A DNA stretch of 64,000 bases, from NCBI GenBank assembly GCA_021397845.1, contig CM038051.1, positions 16,526,827-16,590,826 on the forward strand, given 5' to 3'. Positions 35,532 to 46,900 of this stretch are shown piece by piece (the stretch's first letter is position 1; the number at the start of each line of letters is the position of its first letter). The notes under the pieces were generated by a model. The model saw nothing but the letters and a program-made list of their open reading frames with translations. It did not search any database and was not told the DNA's origin. Position numbers and translations under genes: made by a program. The DNA comes from Areca catechu. Its lineage: Eukaryota > Streptophyta > Magnoliopsida > Arecales > Arecaceae.

Positions 35532-37666
35532 GTAGTAGAATGCACCATGCTGAAGGGGCTGGAGGGTGACGCCTTGCTCGTTGGTGAGGACAGGGTGGCC
35601 AGAGGGGTGGAGGAGGATGGCCGCCTCTCCAAACGCTTCCTTCACATTGAATGGGCCCGCCACCACATCGAAAGCCACCTCGTTTATGAAGACGGTCGCC
35701 CTCGACCCACCGCCAACTTCGGCCCCTCTCACCCCTATGGTCAAACCAAACAGTCCATTAGTATCAGCAACGTTGTCGCTAGCTATAATTACGTGCTTTT
35801 GTTACCTTTGCCTCACCAACAAATGTCACTAGCTATAATAAATACTAAAAAAGAGCGATCCAACGATAATAAATTTGCCAAGAATTACGTGCCTGTGTTA
35901 TCCGTAAACAAGTTTTTTTTTTTTTTTTGGTGCTCCTTGTTTAAAGCCATGCACACGTCCAATCTAGGAAACAGCGCCCTAATGTGCAGAGGGTGGAGTG
36001 GGGAAACAAGACTACCATCCTCTCCATCTTGTCAAACAACGTACGCTTACAAGCCTCTCTCGAGAATCTCCATGACATGACCACACACCATGGTGCCAAT
36101 GGATGGTTCCCGCTTGCTTGAACGATCCCCTCAATCATAGTTCCCCTAGCATTTTATCTTTCTTTCTTTTGTCTTACTCTATTTATGATCCCGACTTAGC
36201 CATTTTATTATGTATTTCATGGCTCCACCAGTTCTAAAGTGACCTTTAATTAACCAACCCATTCAACGAGGCTTTCTTTCTTTTCTTTTCTTTTCTTTTT
36301 TATTACATAACGAGGCTTTCTTCACAAGCATTTTATGGGGAGCTTTCAGAGTTCTTACCATGGCTGGGCATCTGCCGGGTGGTGGAACGAGCGGGGCCCA
36401 CCTGAGAATAGGACGTGTCGGTCAGGAGAAACTGGGCCGTGGTACCTGATCAACTCCCAGTTTTGGGAGTATGTACGAGGGGGACACATGTATGCCTCTT
36501 GCTTTCTATTTCCATTTGTATAGAAATAAAACAAAAGTTTGGAACTTGGAAGCCAACAAGGCAACAACACTAAGATCATAAAGACATGACTTTGAATAGA
36601 TAGAAGGAAAGAAAATTGATTGATGATGATGGATCGATACAAACAGACAGGAGAGGGAGGAGAACACATCATATATATTCGATGAAACAAAAGAGAAACG
36701 TATCGGAAGTTCCTAACGTCACATACCTTGCATCTCGCTGAAAGGGCTAGCAGAATTAGCAGCACCAACCGTGGTTGCACTACCAGTGACACCCGCTGCA
36801 GCACCAACACAAGCAACCGTGGCGCCGGTAGAAGCTCCAACACTAAAGCTACGTTGCAACTGCGTCTTAGTCTTAGCCCGATCTTCATCACGCTTGCATC
36901 CCACCTGCCCCATAAGCTCACTCCACAGAACCGAGTACACGTCGGTCCCTTGCTCAGGTGCACCCAAAATCCCTGTCATCAGCTCTTGAGGCGCGAAGCA
37001 GTAGGTTTGTGGACCCTGAAATAAAAATGGGTCGCCACCAAGCTCCATCGGGACGTGGAAACACGGCTGGTTGACCACCACCGGAGTCACGCCGGAGAAA
37101 AAACCTATCGAAGCCACTGATGGGACGATTTTGTCAGACACTGAAGGCCGGTCGGAGAATGAGGAGGTGGCGGTGGTGGCCGGTGCTGCGGTGGTGAGTG
37201 GAGAGGGAGCGGCCGTTGGGGCGGTGGCCGACCGGGGTTGAGAGCGGGAAGACTGGAGGAGGCGCTGCTTGTGCTTGCTTCTGGACTTGCGGTTCTGGAA
37301 CCAATAGAAGACGTTGGCATCGCCGACCTGACCATACTCTTGGAGCTGTGCTCGGATCTTTCGAATCTCGTCGCGTGGGGGGTTCACCATGCCTGAGTTG
37401 AAGATGGCCTCCAAGATGCGAATCTGCTCCGGCTTCGGGTTCCACCTTGGCTTCGGCTCCGGGCTACGCTCTTCACAACCTGGCATGGGGATTTTTTTTT
37501 TTTTGGGTTAGTGCGTGAAAAACCCTAACCCTAGTTATGCACTTCAAACTGCATGCTGAACAAATAAATATAGAATAATAGCCATGCAGAAAGGAAAATT
37601 AATTAATTTAGATAAAGAAGTCATTATAATTGCGGTGTGGTGGTATCTTTGTGATAGTCTAGTGAC

Positions 37667-37752
<86 letters not shown>

Positions 37753-38326
37753 GTGGGTGTGTGGGTATCTGTTTGTGTGTGCTGTCGGCAGTAACTTGCA
37801 GCGAGAAATCTATTTGGATGATGAGAGCATGACTTCTTAATACAGAACGTACATAAGAAAATATAGAGTTTTCAATTAAATTAGCCATCCAAGAAACAGT
37901 TAATAGTTGAGAATCCAAGACGACAACGAATAAAAAGCTAGAAAGAGTAGAAGTAAAACTTTAAAAGGATGGCAAATAATGTTAAAGCTCCACATGTATC
38001 TGATATGAAAGAAAAAGTGGGTATCCTCCCTCAACCTCAACCATCATTTATTGATATCAAATGCACTCATGCTTTCAAAGCATAACAGAAGTCACGATGC
38101 CTTTCCGGCTTTCCAAGACGAGAAAAAAGAGTAATATATGTTAGCAAACCATAACAAGCATTGAAGGATAGAAAAAGAAAATAAATTTTCATACCTGATG
38201 CGTAAGGAGTCTTATGGCAGCCACCTGATAAGAGGATGATTGGTTGATGTCGTGCTGCCATTGGTGGTGCGCGTTGCAAGGCTTGGACTTGAACAAGCTA
38301 GGCCAGTGCCTGTTGGAAGAGGCCAT
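35386..38326 (-). CDS. WOX9: WUSCHEL-related homeobox, WOX9/STIMPY type, with an apparent frameshift in exon 1
   Basis: Proposed exons are 38,326-38,195, 37,479-36,727, 35,734-35,532 and 35,391-35,386. Exon 1 opens with MASSNRHWPSLFKSKPC, the WOX9 hallmark. Exon 2 gives GCEERSPEPKPRWNPKPEQ and a WOX homeodomain ending in ANVFYWFQNRKSRSKHKQR. Exon 3 gives the conserved C-terminal block TVFINEVAFDVVAGPFNVKEAFGE (split as TVFINEVAF and AGPFNVKEAF) through LQPLQHGAFYY. Exon 4 adds only GTT TAG (Val-stop). Exons 2-4 join in phase. Exon 1 is 132 nt, but exon 2 needs one base more: the conserved GGCHKTPYASG end of exon 1 is in another frame than its start. WOX9 is a nuclear regulator of meristem and embryo growth. 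Either the base is missing in the assembly or this allele is broken. A start at the internal ATG near 38,265 would still give the homeodomain. Confidence 0.85.
35455..35528. repeat. (GA)n microsatellite touching the last coding exon junction of WOX9
   Basis: About 36 GA units with one break. On the gene strand this is (TC)n starting three bases after the proposed exon 3 end (TACTAC|GTGTCTCTC). It lies in the last intron if splicing is as proposed. Confidence 0.95.
37673..37749. repeat. (CT)n microsatellite in intron 1 of WOX9
   Basis: About 38 uninterrupted CT units within the intron between exon 1 (ends 38,195) and exon 2 (starts 37,479). Confidence 0.95.
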
Positions 38327-38535
38327 GATGATATCGCCGATTGGATTATGATGATGTGTTGTGATGGTGGTGGAGGAACGGTGGGAGGGAAGCGAGTCTG
38401 ATTCGAACCAGGCAGGCACTACTAGAAATAGTAGGAGACACAGAGAACTCTTGGTGAGAGACCTATATATCTATCCAACTCTTTTGCTCTCAGGTTCTGG
38501 AACCTCCCTTGGAGGTAGACAGAGAGCCCCCCTCC

Positions 38536-38542
38536 TCTTATA
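38536..38542 (-). promoter_or_regulatory. Candidate TATA box of WOX9
   Basis: The minus strand reads GGCTTTTATAAGAGG, with TATAAGA about 215 bases before the ATG at 38,326. The region between is CT/GA-rich and fits a 5' UTR. It is a guess from position and sequence only. Confidence 0.35.
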
Positions 38543-38599
38543 AAAGCCTCCACCTACCCCTGTATATATACAATTTATCGCAATTAATAACGAATATTT

Positions 38600-38603
38600 T
38601 TTA

Positions 38604-38639
<36 letters not shown>

Positions 38640-39844
38640 AAAGGAAAAAAAAAAAAAAAGCCATTAAACTACAGCAACAAACTCCTGTGAAGCAAAGCCC
38701 AATAACGTGAATAACAGGAGGAAATGAAAGGTAAGAGTGGTGAAGGAAGAGGAGGAGAAGCAAGAGGGTGGTACTCTCCCATTCCTCCCTTTGCACTGCA
38801 TTAATAGCACAAATGCTGATGCCCACTACTCATAGTACAATGCGATTCCCTAGTATACCAAGCAAAGGTCCAAGGAAAAGCTCATCTGCTGAAGCTTTAT
38901 TAGTACTACCATCAGAGTAAGGAAAGAAAGAGAGCAATTCAGTATGGAGATGGTAGAGGGGGGGGGGGGGGGGGGGGGGAGAGAGAGAGAGAAAGAAGAA
39001 TATTTGAAGGAGTAAGTAATGCAAACCTAGGGATTGGTATTCATAATAGAAGTGAAGAAGAAAAAGAATGCACTTACAATATTACACGCAACAAGAGAAT
39101 AAGGCAAAAAAAGTGCTTCCATTCTTTCAGCTTAGAAAAATAACTAAAAGGTCCATTCAAAAATGGTGACCAATGACAACCTTAATATTGGAAAGTCGAC
39201 TTACCAATCAAGTTATGCAATTAAAGAAAACAATACCCAATCTCTTAACAAAAAACTCATCCATGCATGAAACCTTGCTGGTTTCTGGATCAAAACTTTA
39301 AGATCTTCGGTGGCTTTGGATAAGGAGAGAGGTCTGGCCAAGAAGTTCTGGAATGGGAGCTTTTTTTTGGTTGAGTACCTACGCTACCTTCCTCCTGTTT
39401 GGGTTTTCTACCTAAGGGGTCTCTCTTGCTGGAGGTTCTCTTAGCTCGGTACCTTGCAGTAGGGTATTAAATGTCAAGGAGGTTGGGAGAAGCTATAAGT
39501 GTGGGATTATTCTAATGGAAAAGGTTGTTGCAGGAATAAATGGGAGAGGGGATGGGGGGTTTTAAAAGTCAAGGAGGCACCAAAGGGGCTTTGATTGGAA
39601 AATTGTGTGGGGGTGCAGTAATTGCAGGTTTTGGTCATTTCGGGCACGGTAAGGTGCGCTTGGATTGACTCGAGGGCTCTACCTACTTTTCTTCTTTTAT
39701 AATTCACATTTCTTCCTTCCTCAAAGAAGTCTATATTTTTACAAATTATAAATAACAACAGCAGCAACAGTAAAAACAATAACAATAAAATAAATTACTA
39801 TTATTATTATTATTATTCATATTATATTATATTATATTATATTA

Positions 39845-39884
<40 letters not shown>

Positions 39885-40365
39885 GTGAAAAAATTGTATA
39901 GGCCAAATTGGTTTACAATAATGGTAAAATATGAATGTTGCTGCATGTTCGTAATAAAGTGGATCTAATTAATTTGTATCCATTATCTAACCACAAGTCA
40001 TGTGAATTGGTCCATGAGGGTTCACAATTCTAAATTCATATTATACAAAAAATATATAATTTCAAGATCCCTAACCTACACTAGTGGCATAGCAGTTGTA
40101 CCTATGGAATTACAACCATTAATAGGACTTGGGCCAAATAGTTGCACTCTCTACTTAAATAAAAAAAAATTAAAAAAATCCTAGTTTAATTTTGAAAAGT
40201 GGTTGATATTCAAGGATTTCTTTCAAAAAGCTTGAAATCTTCCCCATTTTGTATGTGATTGATACCAAGATGTATGGAGATGTTAATATATATATCTTTG
40301 CAGCATCTAGATACATACATGTATACTTCAATTTCCAAATTTTCTGACACCTTAGCTAATATATA
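38600..40365. other. Intergenic region upstream of WOX9
   Basis: No gene is visible. Simple repeats are (AT)n at 38,607-38,637, a run of 22 G at 38,958-38,979 followed by (GA)n, and (TTA)n with an ATTAT-type inner array at 39,797-39,884. The long homopolymer is prone to assembly error. Confidence 0.7.
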
Positions 40366-40370
40366 TTATC

Positions 40371-41005
40371 TGTTGCCGCTGAATCTCCCATACTGGGTTC
40401 TCTTGATCTGGCTGGAGTGTGCGTCTCTCCAGTTTCTGTAAAAACATCCCACGGGCCGGAGGTGTTCCGGCGGGGGACCCTCCGATAGCTAAGTTAGTGG
40501 GAGCCTTAGAGCAATATAATGAAGGAATCAATGGAGATAGCTCATGGGAAGGAAAAAGCTCTCTTACCGCTCGGAGTGCCCCTTTTACCTTATATAGGCG
40601 TGGAACTTCATCATAATCTATTAGGGACCAGGCTGGGAATGGCCAAACTGCCCCTAGAGGAATCTTGATAGTGGCTAGGTAGCATCAGATCGTGGGACCT
40701 GTAGAGTAACGGCGCCGAGATCGTGGGATCCGTCGAGTAATGGCACCGAGATGTTAGGATTCTGTCGTAACGGAATCCTGGCATCAGATAGGAAGAGCCT
40801 CTGGAATCTCTGGGCTATCCTTGGAGTGGCCTGCCTCGGGCCAATATGGGCTCGACTGAAGTGGGTCGGTCGGATCTCGGTGGGTCGATCGAACCTCAAA
40901 TGGATCGGTCGGACCACAAATGGGTCAGCCGGACCTTTGGTCCGACCCAGTAGAAGGGTCGTCGACTTCGATCTGGTTCAAAGAAAAGTTGATTGAGTAT
41001 AACAG
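40371..41005 (-). repeat. Left LTR (3' LTR in element sense) of element 2
   Basis: 635 bp, similar along its whole length to 50,181-50,824. The minus strand just outside the inner edge reads AAAGGGGCAAC before TGTTATAC, a polypurine tract (41,006-41,022). Confidence 0.93.
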
Positions 41006-41461
41006 TTGCCCCTTTGTTCTTGGCCTTCGAGAGAGCTTGTTGCTTCGAAGGGCGAGAGCATCATTCTCGCATTGAATACATTTGTCCTTGAGGTGATTGC
41101 GGATCAATAGGGCATGCTGTCTGGTCGCTTCCTACTCCGAAAACTCATGCTCGGGACAGGTGTCAACACTGCATTGGAGACGAAGGGAGCGACAGTTAAT
41201 GCAGAAAGGGCGCAATGATGAGTAGCCAACCTGGCCTGCTCGACCGTCGGGCTTTGGAGGTGACTTGAGTGATGTGGCGATATCTGGACGGTTGGTGCCA
41301 CGCTGGGGGTGACCCCTCCATTGCTGATCTAGAGATCACGCGGATCGTGGCTCGACGGTGCTTCTTTCCATCGCTTCGGCTTTCACTGCATGGGGAGTCA
41401 CACCGCCTGACGCCTGGGTCGTGGCACTCGAAGGACGGTGAGAATCGATTCTCCCAGGGGC

Positions 41462-41468
41462 TATAAAA
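41462..41468 (+). promoter_or_regulatory. TATA box of the antisense gene of element 2
   Basis: TATAAAA in the context ggggctataaaaggagg, 134 bases before the ATG at 41,602 on the plus strand. It lies inside the element between the 3' LTR and the antisense gene, and so points opposite to gag-pol transcription. Confidence 0.6.
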
Positions 41469-41601
41469 GGAGGTGCTGAGACTTTGGGTGGAGTTTCTTG
41501 CTGCATCCGTAATTGGAAAGAGAGCGTCACATTCCATCATCTCCGCCTTCTTAGGAAACCAGTTCTCAGGTTAGTCCTCCTTTCCTTCAAGCCTCACAGT
41601 A

Positions 41602-43607
41602 ATGGCCTCCAACTGTAGGGAGAGGGAGCTAGGTCCCAATCAGATCCAGTCTGAAATGATGTAGGATTGGATAGAGGCCCTTAGGGTTAGATGCAACATT
41701 TCCTCCACCCTGCACCTCACTGTTCTGGACCGAGAAGGGAGGGTCACCGGGCTACTAAGCCCCGGAGCCCTCCCGGTATACGAGGATCACCTAAAGGCTG
41801 GCCTTAGGTTCCCCTTATGTGATTTTTTCACCGAGATCTTCAACCTTTATAGAATTACCCCTGCACAACTGACCCCGAATAGCATTCAGGCCATCAACTG
41901 CTTCATGATTCTGTGCCAGAGAGCCAGAGCAGAGCCCAGGACCTCCTTCTTCAGCACCTTCTTTGTTCTGAAGAAAGACTTTAGGAGCAAAGAGTGGTGG
42001 GTGCTTAGCCCCCGTCCTGGAGGGAAGATACTCGGAGGTCTTTCGTCGGCCATCCATGACTGAAAATCTAAGTTCTTCTTCGTGCACAGCCTTCGGCCTT
42101 GGGGCTTTGACCTGTCATGGAGGGAACCAAGGCTGAAGGCTAATGAAGGGAGGGCGATGCTGATGGCCGACCAAGCTAACTTCAATGAGATGGAGGCGAT
42201 GGGTGTCACAATGGTGCCGGTGTTACTTGGGAGGATAGCCTCCACTTGGCCAGAGTCAGCCGCTACGAACACCTAGGTAGGGTAGAAGCCATTGTCATTG
42301 GTCCCTTTTTCGTTCTATAGGCCTTATTTTCTTCTTTACCTACTTCGGTCTTGCCCCAGCAACATGAGAGAAGATGAGGCCCGATAGAACGAGGGTAGCA
42401 GAGCAGGCGGCGAGGAAGAGGGCCGTCCAGTCCACGGATCCGATTGTGGACAAGCTGAAGAAGCAACGGGAGGAGGAACAGCCCGCGATCGTAGTAGCAT
42501 CAGAATCCGACGAGGATAATATACCCTTATCGGAACAAATGGCGACGAGGGCATTGGGACCTCCGCCCACTGCCAGGAAGTCGACCGTCCGACAGGAGCC
42601 GACCACGTCGAAGCCGACCAAAGAGGGGATGGCCCCAGCCTCACCATAGGCTGAGCCGACAGAGGCAATTCGCCCCACTGACAAGGGAAAAGGTGCAGTC
42701 GGAGGAGCGGACGCCGGTGAGGTCAGTACGAGACCTTCAAACACTGGCACGCTCTTCAGAACCCCCAGCAGGCCAGGGATCTACTCAAAGAGGCTATCAC
42801 TGAGGCTGACTAGGAGGAGTCCTATCAGTTTAAGTTGAATGAGATGGCGAGAGGCACCTACCTCAACCTGATGAAGGTAACTTATTATCCCTTTATCTTT
42901 TTTCCTCTTCTCCTTTTACCCTGTGTGTGACTAACACGGCTTATTATTTGCAGCTTCTCCATGACATCTTGCTGATGGACGAGGGCCTCGACGAGATGGT
43001 TCACATGATAAAGGCTGAGGGGTCGGAGGTGGCCAGAGCGTCGATAGAGGCATCGTGGAAGGCCACGAAGGAGAGGCTATCGACCAGTCTGGTCGAAACC
43101 GAGTCCTTAAAGAAGTAGGTAGAAGACCTGCAGATTCAGCTGGCCAAACGAGAGGCCAAGTTGAAGAAGAAGAAGGCGAAAGTTACTTCCTTGATCCATC
43201 GGCTGGGCGAGGAAGAGGAGCAGTCCATTGACTTTGAGAGGAGCATGCAGGCCCACCAGGCAGTGTCGGCGAAGTACATGGCCCAGCTGAGAGAAGCGAA
43301 GGAGCTAAAGGAGGAGCGAGTTCGTGATGCTGTGGCAGAATACAAGGCTTCCACCAGCTTCAACGATGAGATGGAGGAGGCCGGAGCGGTGAGCTACGAG
43401 TACGGCTTCGACGACTGCCTGAAAAAGGTAGCCGAAGCCTTTCCGGAGCTCGACTTATCTATCATACAGTTGAGACAGTCAGTGGAAGAAGAAGGGGGGC
43501 CGACAGACATCGGGGAGATGCCCAAGCTACTGCCGATGCAGGGCCAACGGAGGCATCGGTCGGGACTTCGGATGCAGCGTAGGAGGCTAAAGCAGAAGCT
43601 CCTCTAA
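41602..43607 (+). pseudogene. Antisense gene of element 2: PF04195-like protein with coiled-coil tail
   Basis: The ATG at 41,602 (MASNCRERELG) is followed by the PF04195-like domain: VYEDHLKAGLRF, FNLYRITPAQL, STFFVLKKDFRSKEWWV, SAIHD(stop)KSKFFFV. A charged linker (42.4-42.7 kb) follows. A 77-bp phase-0 GT-AG intron lies at 42,877-42,953, between NLMK and LLHDILLMDEGL. A coiled coil then ends in the signature YKASTSFNDEMEEA..YGF, DCLKKV and EAFPELDLS. Stops interrupt it: TAG 41,662, TGA 42,061 (TGG in element 4), TAG 42,811 and TAG 43,116. A plausible polyadenylation region is near 43,685-43,705. The function is unknown. The layout equals those of elements 1 and 4. Confidence 0.78.
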
Positions 43608-43929
43608 CCAATCTCCTCTTGTACCCACAGGGTAAGACTTAAGACTGATTGTAAAAGTCTGCCCACTCTTGTACAAAAACTTTTAATCAATGAATGAAAT
43701 GACTTCTTCTTTTGGCATATGTCTTCAATGTTTATTTTTTCTGAATGTGAAACGATCGACTTAGTCCGATCTCATCTTTTTAGAAATATTTCTAAGTGTC
43801 GAGAGGTTGGTTTAGCCCAAACTCATCTCTTTTAGAAATATTTCTAAGAAACTTTTGAACTAGTCATTTATAGGGAAATTCCACAGGGGTTTAAAAATCC
43901 CACAAAATACATTTCGATCGAGGTCAGAT

Positions 43930-44735
43930 TCTAAATGGGCTATGCTAGAGCCTTATCAATCAGGATCGAACTTGAGTAGGCTACATTAGAGCCTTTGCCA
44001 ATCAGAATCGGACTTGAGTGGGCTGCCCTAGAGCCTTTGTCGATCGGAATCGGACTTGAGTGGGCTACAGTAGAGCCTTTGCCGATTGAAATCGGACTTG
44101 AGTGGGATACCCTAGAGCCTTTGCCGATCGGAATCGAACTTGAGTGGGCTATACTAGAGCCTTTACCGATCGGAATCGGACTTGAATGGGCTGCCCTAGA
44201 GCCTTTGTCGATCAGAATCGAACTTGAGTGGACTGCACTAGAGCCTTTGCCGATCAGAATCAGACTTAAGTGAACTACCCTAAAGTCTTTGCCGATCGGA
44301 ATCGGACTTGAGTGGGCTGCCCTAAAGCCTTTGCCGATTAGAATCGAACTTAAGTGGGCTACCCTAGAGCCTTTACCGATCGGAATTGGACTTGAGTGGG
44401 CTACCCTAAAGCCTTTGTCGATCAGAATCGGACTTCAAGTGGGCTGCCCTAAAGTCTTTGTCGATCGGAATCGGACTTGAATGGGCTACACTAGAGCCTT
44501 TGTCGATCGAAATCTAACTTGCGTGGGCTATCCTAGAGCATTTGTCGATCAGAATCGGACTTGAGTAGGCTACACTAGAGTATTTGCCTATCGGAATTGG
44601 ACTTGAGTGGGCTGTCCTAGAGCCTTTGCCGATCGAAATCGAACTTGAGTGGGCTATACTAGAGCCTTTGCCGATCAAAATCGGACTTGAGTGGACTGCC
44701 CTAGAACCTTTACTGTTCGAAATCGGACTTGTTTG
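43930..44735. repeat. Satellite array with a 42-bp period
   Basis: The anchor CTTGAGT(G/A)GG recurs every 42 bases from 43,971 (44,013, 44,055, 44,097, 44,139, 44,181 and on), with a one-base insertion near 44,440. There are about 19 units of the form cggacttgagtgggctgccc / tagagcctttgccgatcggaat. Because 42 is a multiple of three, the array reads as a 14-residue repeat (IGLEWAALEPLPI), which I do not regard as a protein. It lies between integrase and the antisense gene. Confidence 0.95.
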
Positions 44736-44786
44736 TAGTATAAATTACTATCTTTATCGATAATATTTGTAGAGGTTATCTACATT

Positions 44787-45980
44787 CTAAGGATGCGTCA
44801 CCTGCCATCCATCTAGATGCTCGAGTCGGTAAGTTCCGGCCTGGATCATTTCGACCACCCGGTAAGGGCCTTCCCAGTTGGGGAAGAGCATTCCTTGTTC
44901 AGTCGGCCTGGATATCTCTGATCTTGGCAGAACCAAGTCTCCGACTCGGAAGCTTCGAGCCTTGACTCGAGAATTATAATATCTAGCCATTCTTTGATGA
45001 TAGGTCACCATCCTCATATCCATCTAGAGTCGGGTTTCTTCGAGCAAGTCGAGATCAGCCCTTCTCTGTTCAAAATTTGCTAGTTCGGTGAAATGGTCAA
45101 TCCGAAAGGACTGTAAGGAGACTTCCACCGGTATGACCATCTCACTCTCGTAAGTGAGATTGAATAGAGTTTCTTCAGTCGCCATCCAGGAGGTAGTCCG
45201 ATAGGCCCAGAGCACCGAATGAAGTTCTTCCATCCAAAGTTCCTTGGCATCATTCAGTCGGGTCTTCAATCCATGTAGGATCGTCCGGTTGGTACTTCGG
45301 CCTCACCGTTGGATTGGGGGTGTCCCACTGAAGTCAACCGTTGGGAGACATGGTACTGCTGGCAAAAATTCCGAAACTTCGAGTTGTCGAATTGTCGCCT
45401 GTTGTCGATGATGATTGCTTGCCGTATGCCGAACCGATAGATCATGTAGTTTTGGACGAAGGTTTCCACCTTGGCTTCGGTGATCTGTGACAATGGTTCA
45501 GCTTCCACCCACTGGTGACGTAGTCAATGGCTACAATCAGGAACTTTCGCTGTTTGGATGCTAAAGGGAACGACTCGAGGATATCCATTCCCCGCTATAC
45601 AAATGGCCAAGGAGCCGTCAGCGGGGCTAGCTAACTAGCCGGTCGCCTTTGAAATTGGAGTACCTCTGACATGCGTCACACCTTCTAATAAAATCTGTAG
45701 CATCCTTCTGGATGGTTGGCCAGTAGTAGCCATGTCAGATGATCTTGTAGGCTAAAGACCTACCTCTCAGGTGGTCGCCACATATGCCTTCGTGCACTTC
45801 TTTGAGTGCGTAATCGACGTCCAACGGCCGTAGACACTTGAGTAGTGGCTGTGTAAATGATCGCTTGTAGAGGATTCCATCGAGGATGATGAACTTTGAG
45901 GCCATCCAACGCACACATTTGGCTTTGGCTTTATCTTCTAATAGGGTTCCTTCATTGAGGAACGCGAGGATGGGGTCCAT
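44787..45980 (-). pseudogene. Integrase of element 2, decayed
   Basis: In element sense the pieces are the zinc-binding HHCC region (VHEGICGDHLRGRSLAYKI and the following GYYWPTI..RRC), core pieces (MDIL, then AIIIDNRRQFDN with the second aspartate, then HPQSNGEAE with the catalytic glutamate), and the C-terminal part (WAYRTT, FRVGDLVL, NWEGPYRV). A frameshift lies near 45,270 and in-frame stops at 45,024 and 45,981. An intact integrase would insert the cDNA copy; this one cannot be made. Confidence 0.88.
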
Positions 45981-46900
45981 CTAACAAGCCTCTCGCTTCA
46001 CTTGGTGGATCCCTGATGTCTCCTCAACAATGCTTAGACTTTGTAGGTGCTCCATGAAGGTCCGGTCGGAGGGGTTAGTGACGATGGTAGCCAGCCATGA
46101 CAAGGCATCTGCTCTGGAGTTTTGCGCTCGAGGTATATGAAGTATATCGAAAGATTTGAGTTGAGTCATGAGACTCTGTACCTTACTCAAGTACTTGGCT
46201 AGGGTCAGATATCTCGCCTCGAATTCATCCCTCACCTGGTTTACCACCAGTTGGGAATCAAAGTAGGCTCCGATCTGACTGATGCTCGGCTCATCGACTA
46301 TCCTCAATCCTGCAAGGAGGGCTTCATATTCTACCTATTTATTTGATACTTGAAATACGAAATGCAGGAAATACTCCAGGCTCTGTCCGTCGGGGTCGGC
46401 CATGATCAAGCCTGTGCCGCAACCAGCAAGGTTAGATGCCCCATCCACATGGAGTGTCAAGGCGGGGTCTGTCTCTCCAGCAATATCATCCTCAGGTATG
46501 TCGGCCATTTGTAGAGATATCTCCTGTCTCCAGGTATACTCTGCTATGAAGTCGATGATCACCTGAGCCTTCATGGCCAACCGAGGCCAGAAGGAGAGGT
46601 CAAATTTTCCAAGCTTGATGGCCTACTTGGCAAGTCACCTCGAGGTATCGGGACTTCTGAGGATCGCCTTGAGAGGTTGATCAGTCAGGACGATGATTAG
46701 ATATGCTTGAAAATAAGGCCGCAGTCGCTTGGCTGCCCTAACCAAGGAGTAGACAAGCTTCTTCATCTTGAGATACCTTGTTTCGGTATCGTGGAGTACC
46801 TTGCTGATGTAGTAGACAGGCTTTTGCTAGTTGTCCTCCCCTATCCGGATGAAGACGAAGCTTACTGCCTCATCCGATGCCGACAGATATAGATACATGG
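45981..46900 (-). pseudogene. RNase H regions of element 2 (gypsy RNase H plus second, Tat-type RNase H)
   Basis: About 46,900-46,600 reads as the usual gypsy RNase H (YLSASDEAV near the start, then RPYFQAYLIIVLTDQPL). After a linker (PRLAMKAQVIIDFIAEYT) a second RNase H follows: LHVDGASNLAGCGTGLIM, then a stop at 46,335 where NNQAEYEAL is expected, DSQLVVNQV, and SRADALSWLAT. The double arrangement is a known feature of the Tat lineage. Confidence 0.82.

Noticed and set aside
35265..35744. WOX9 C-terminus reading on into a Ser-Leu repeat
   Set aside because: The frame crosses a (TC)n microsatellite; splicing to Val-stop fits the family's C-terminus better.
36728..37445. Plus- and minus-strand frames overlapping the WOX9 homeodomain exon
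   Set aside because: They are shadows of the GC-rich exon; the minus frame from 37,479 carries the homeodomain.
43995..44480. 14-residue repeat protein (IGLEWAALEPLPI)
   Set aside because: An artefact of the 42-bp satellite in the 3' region of element 2.
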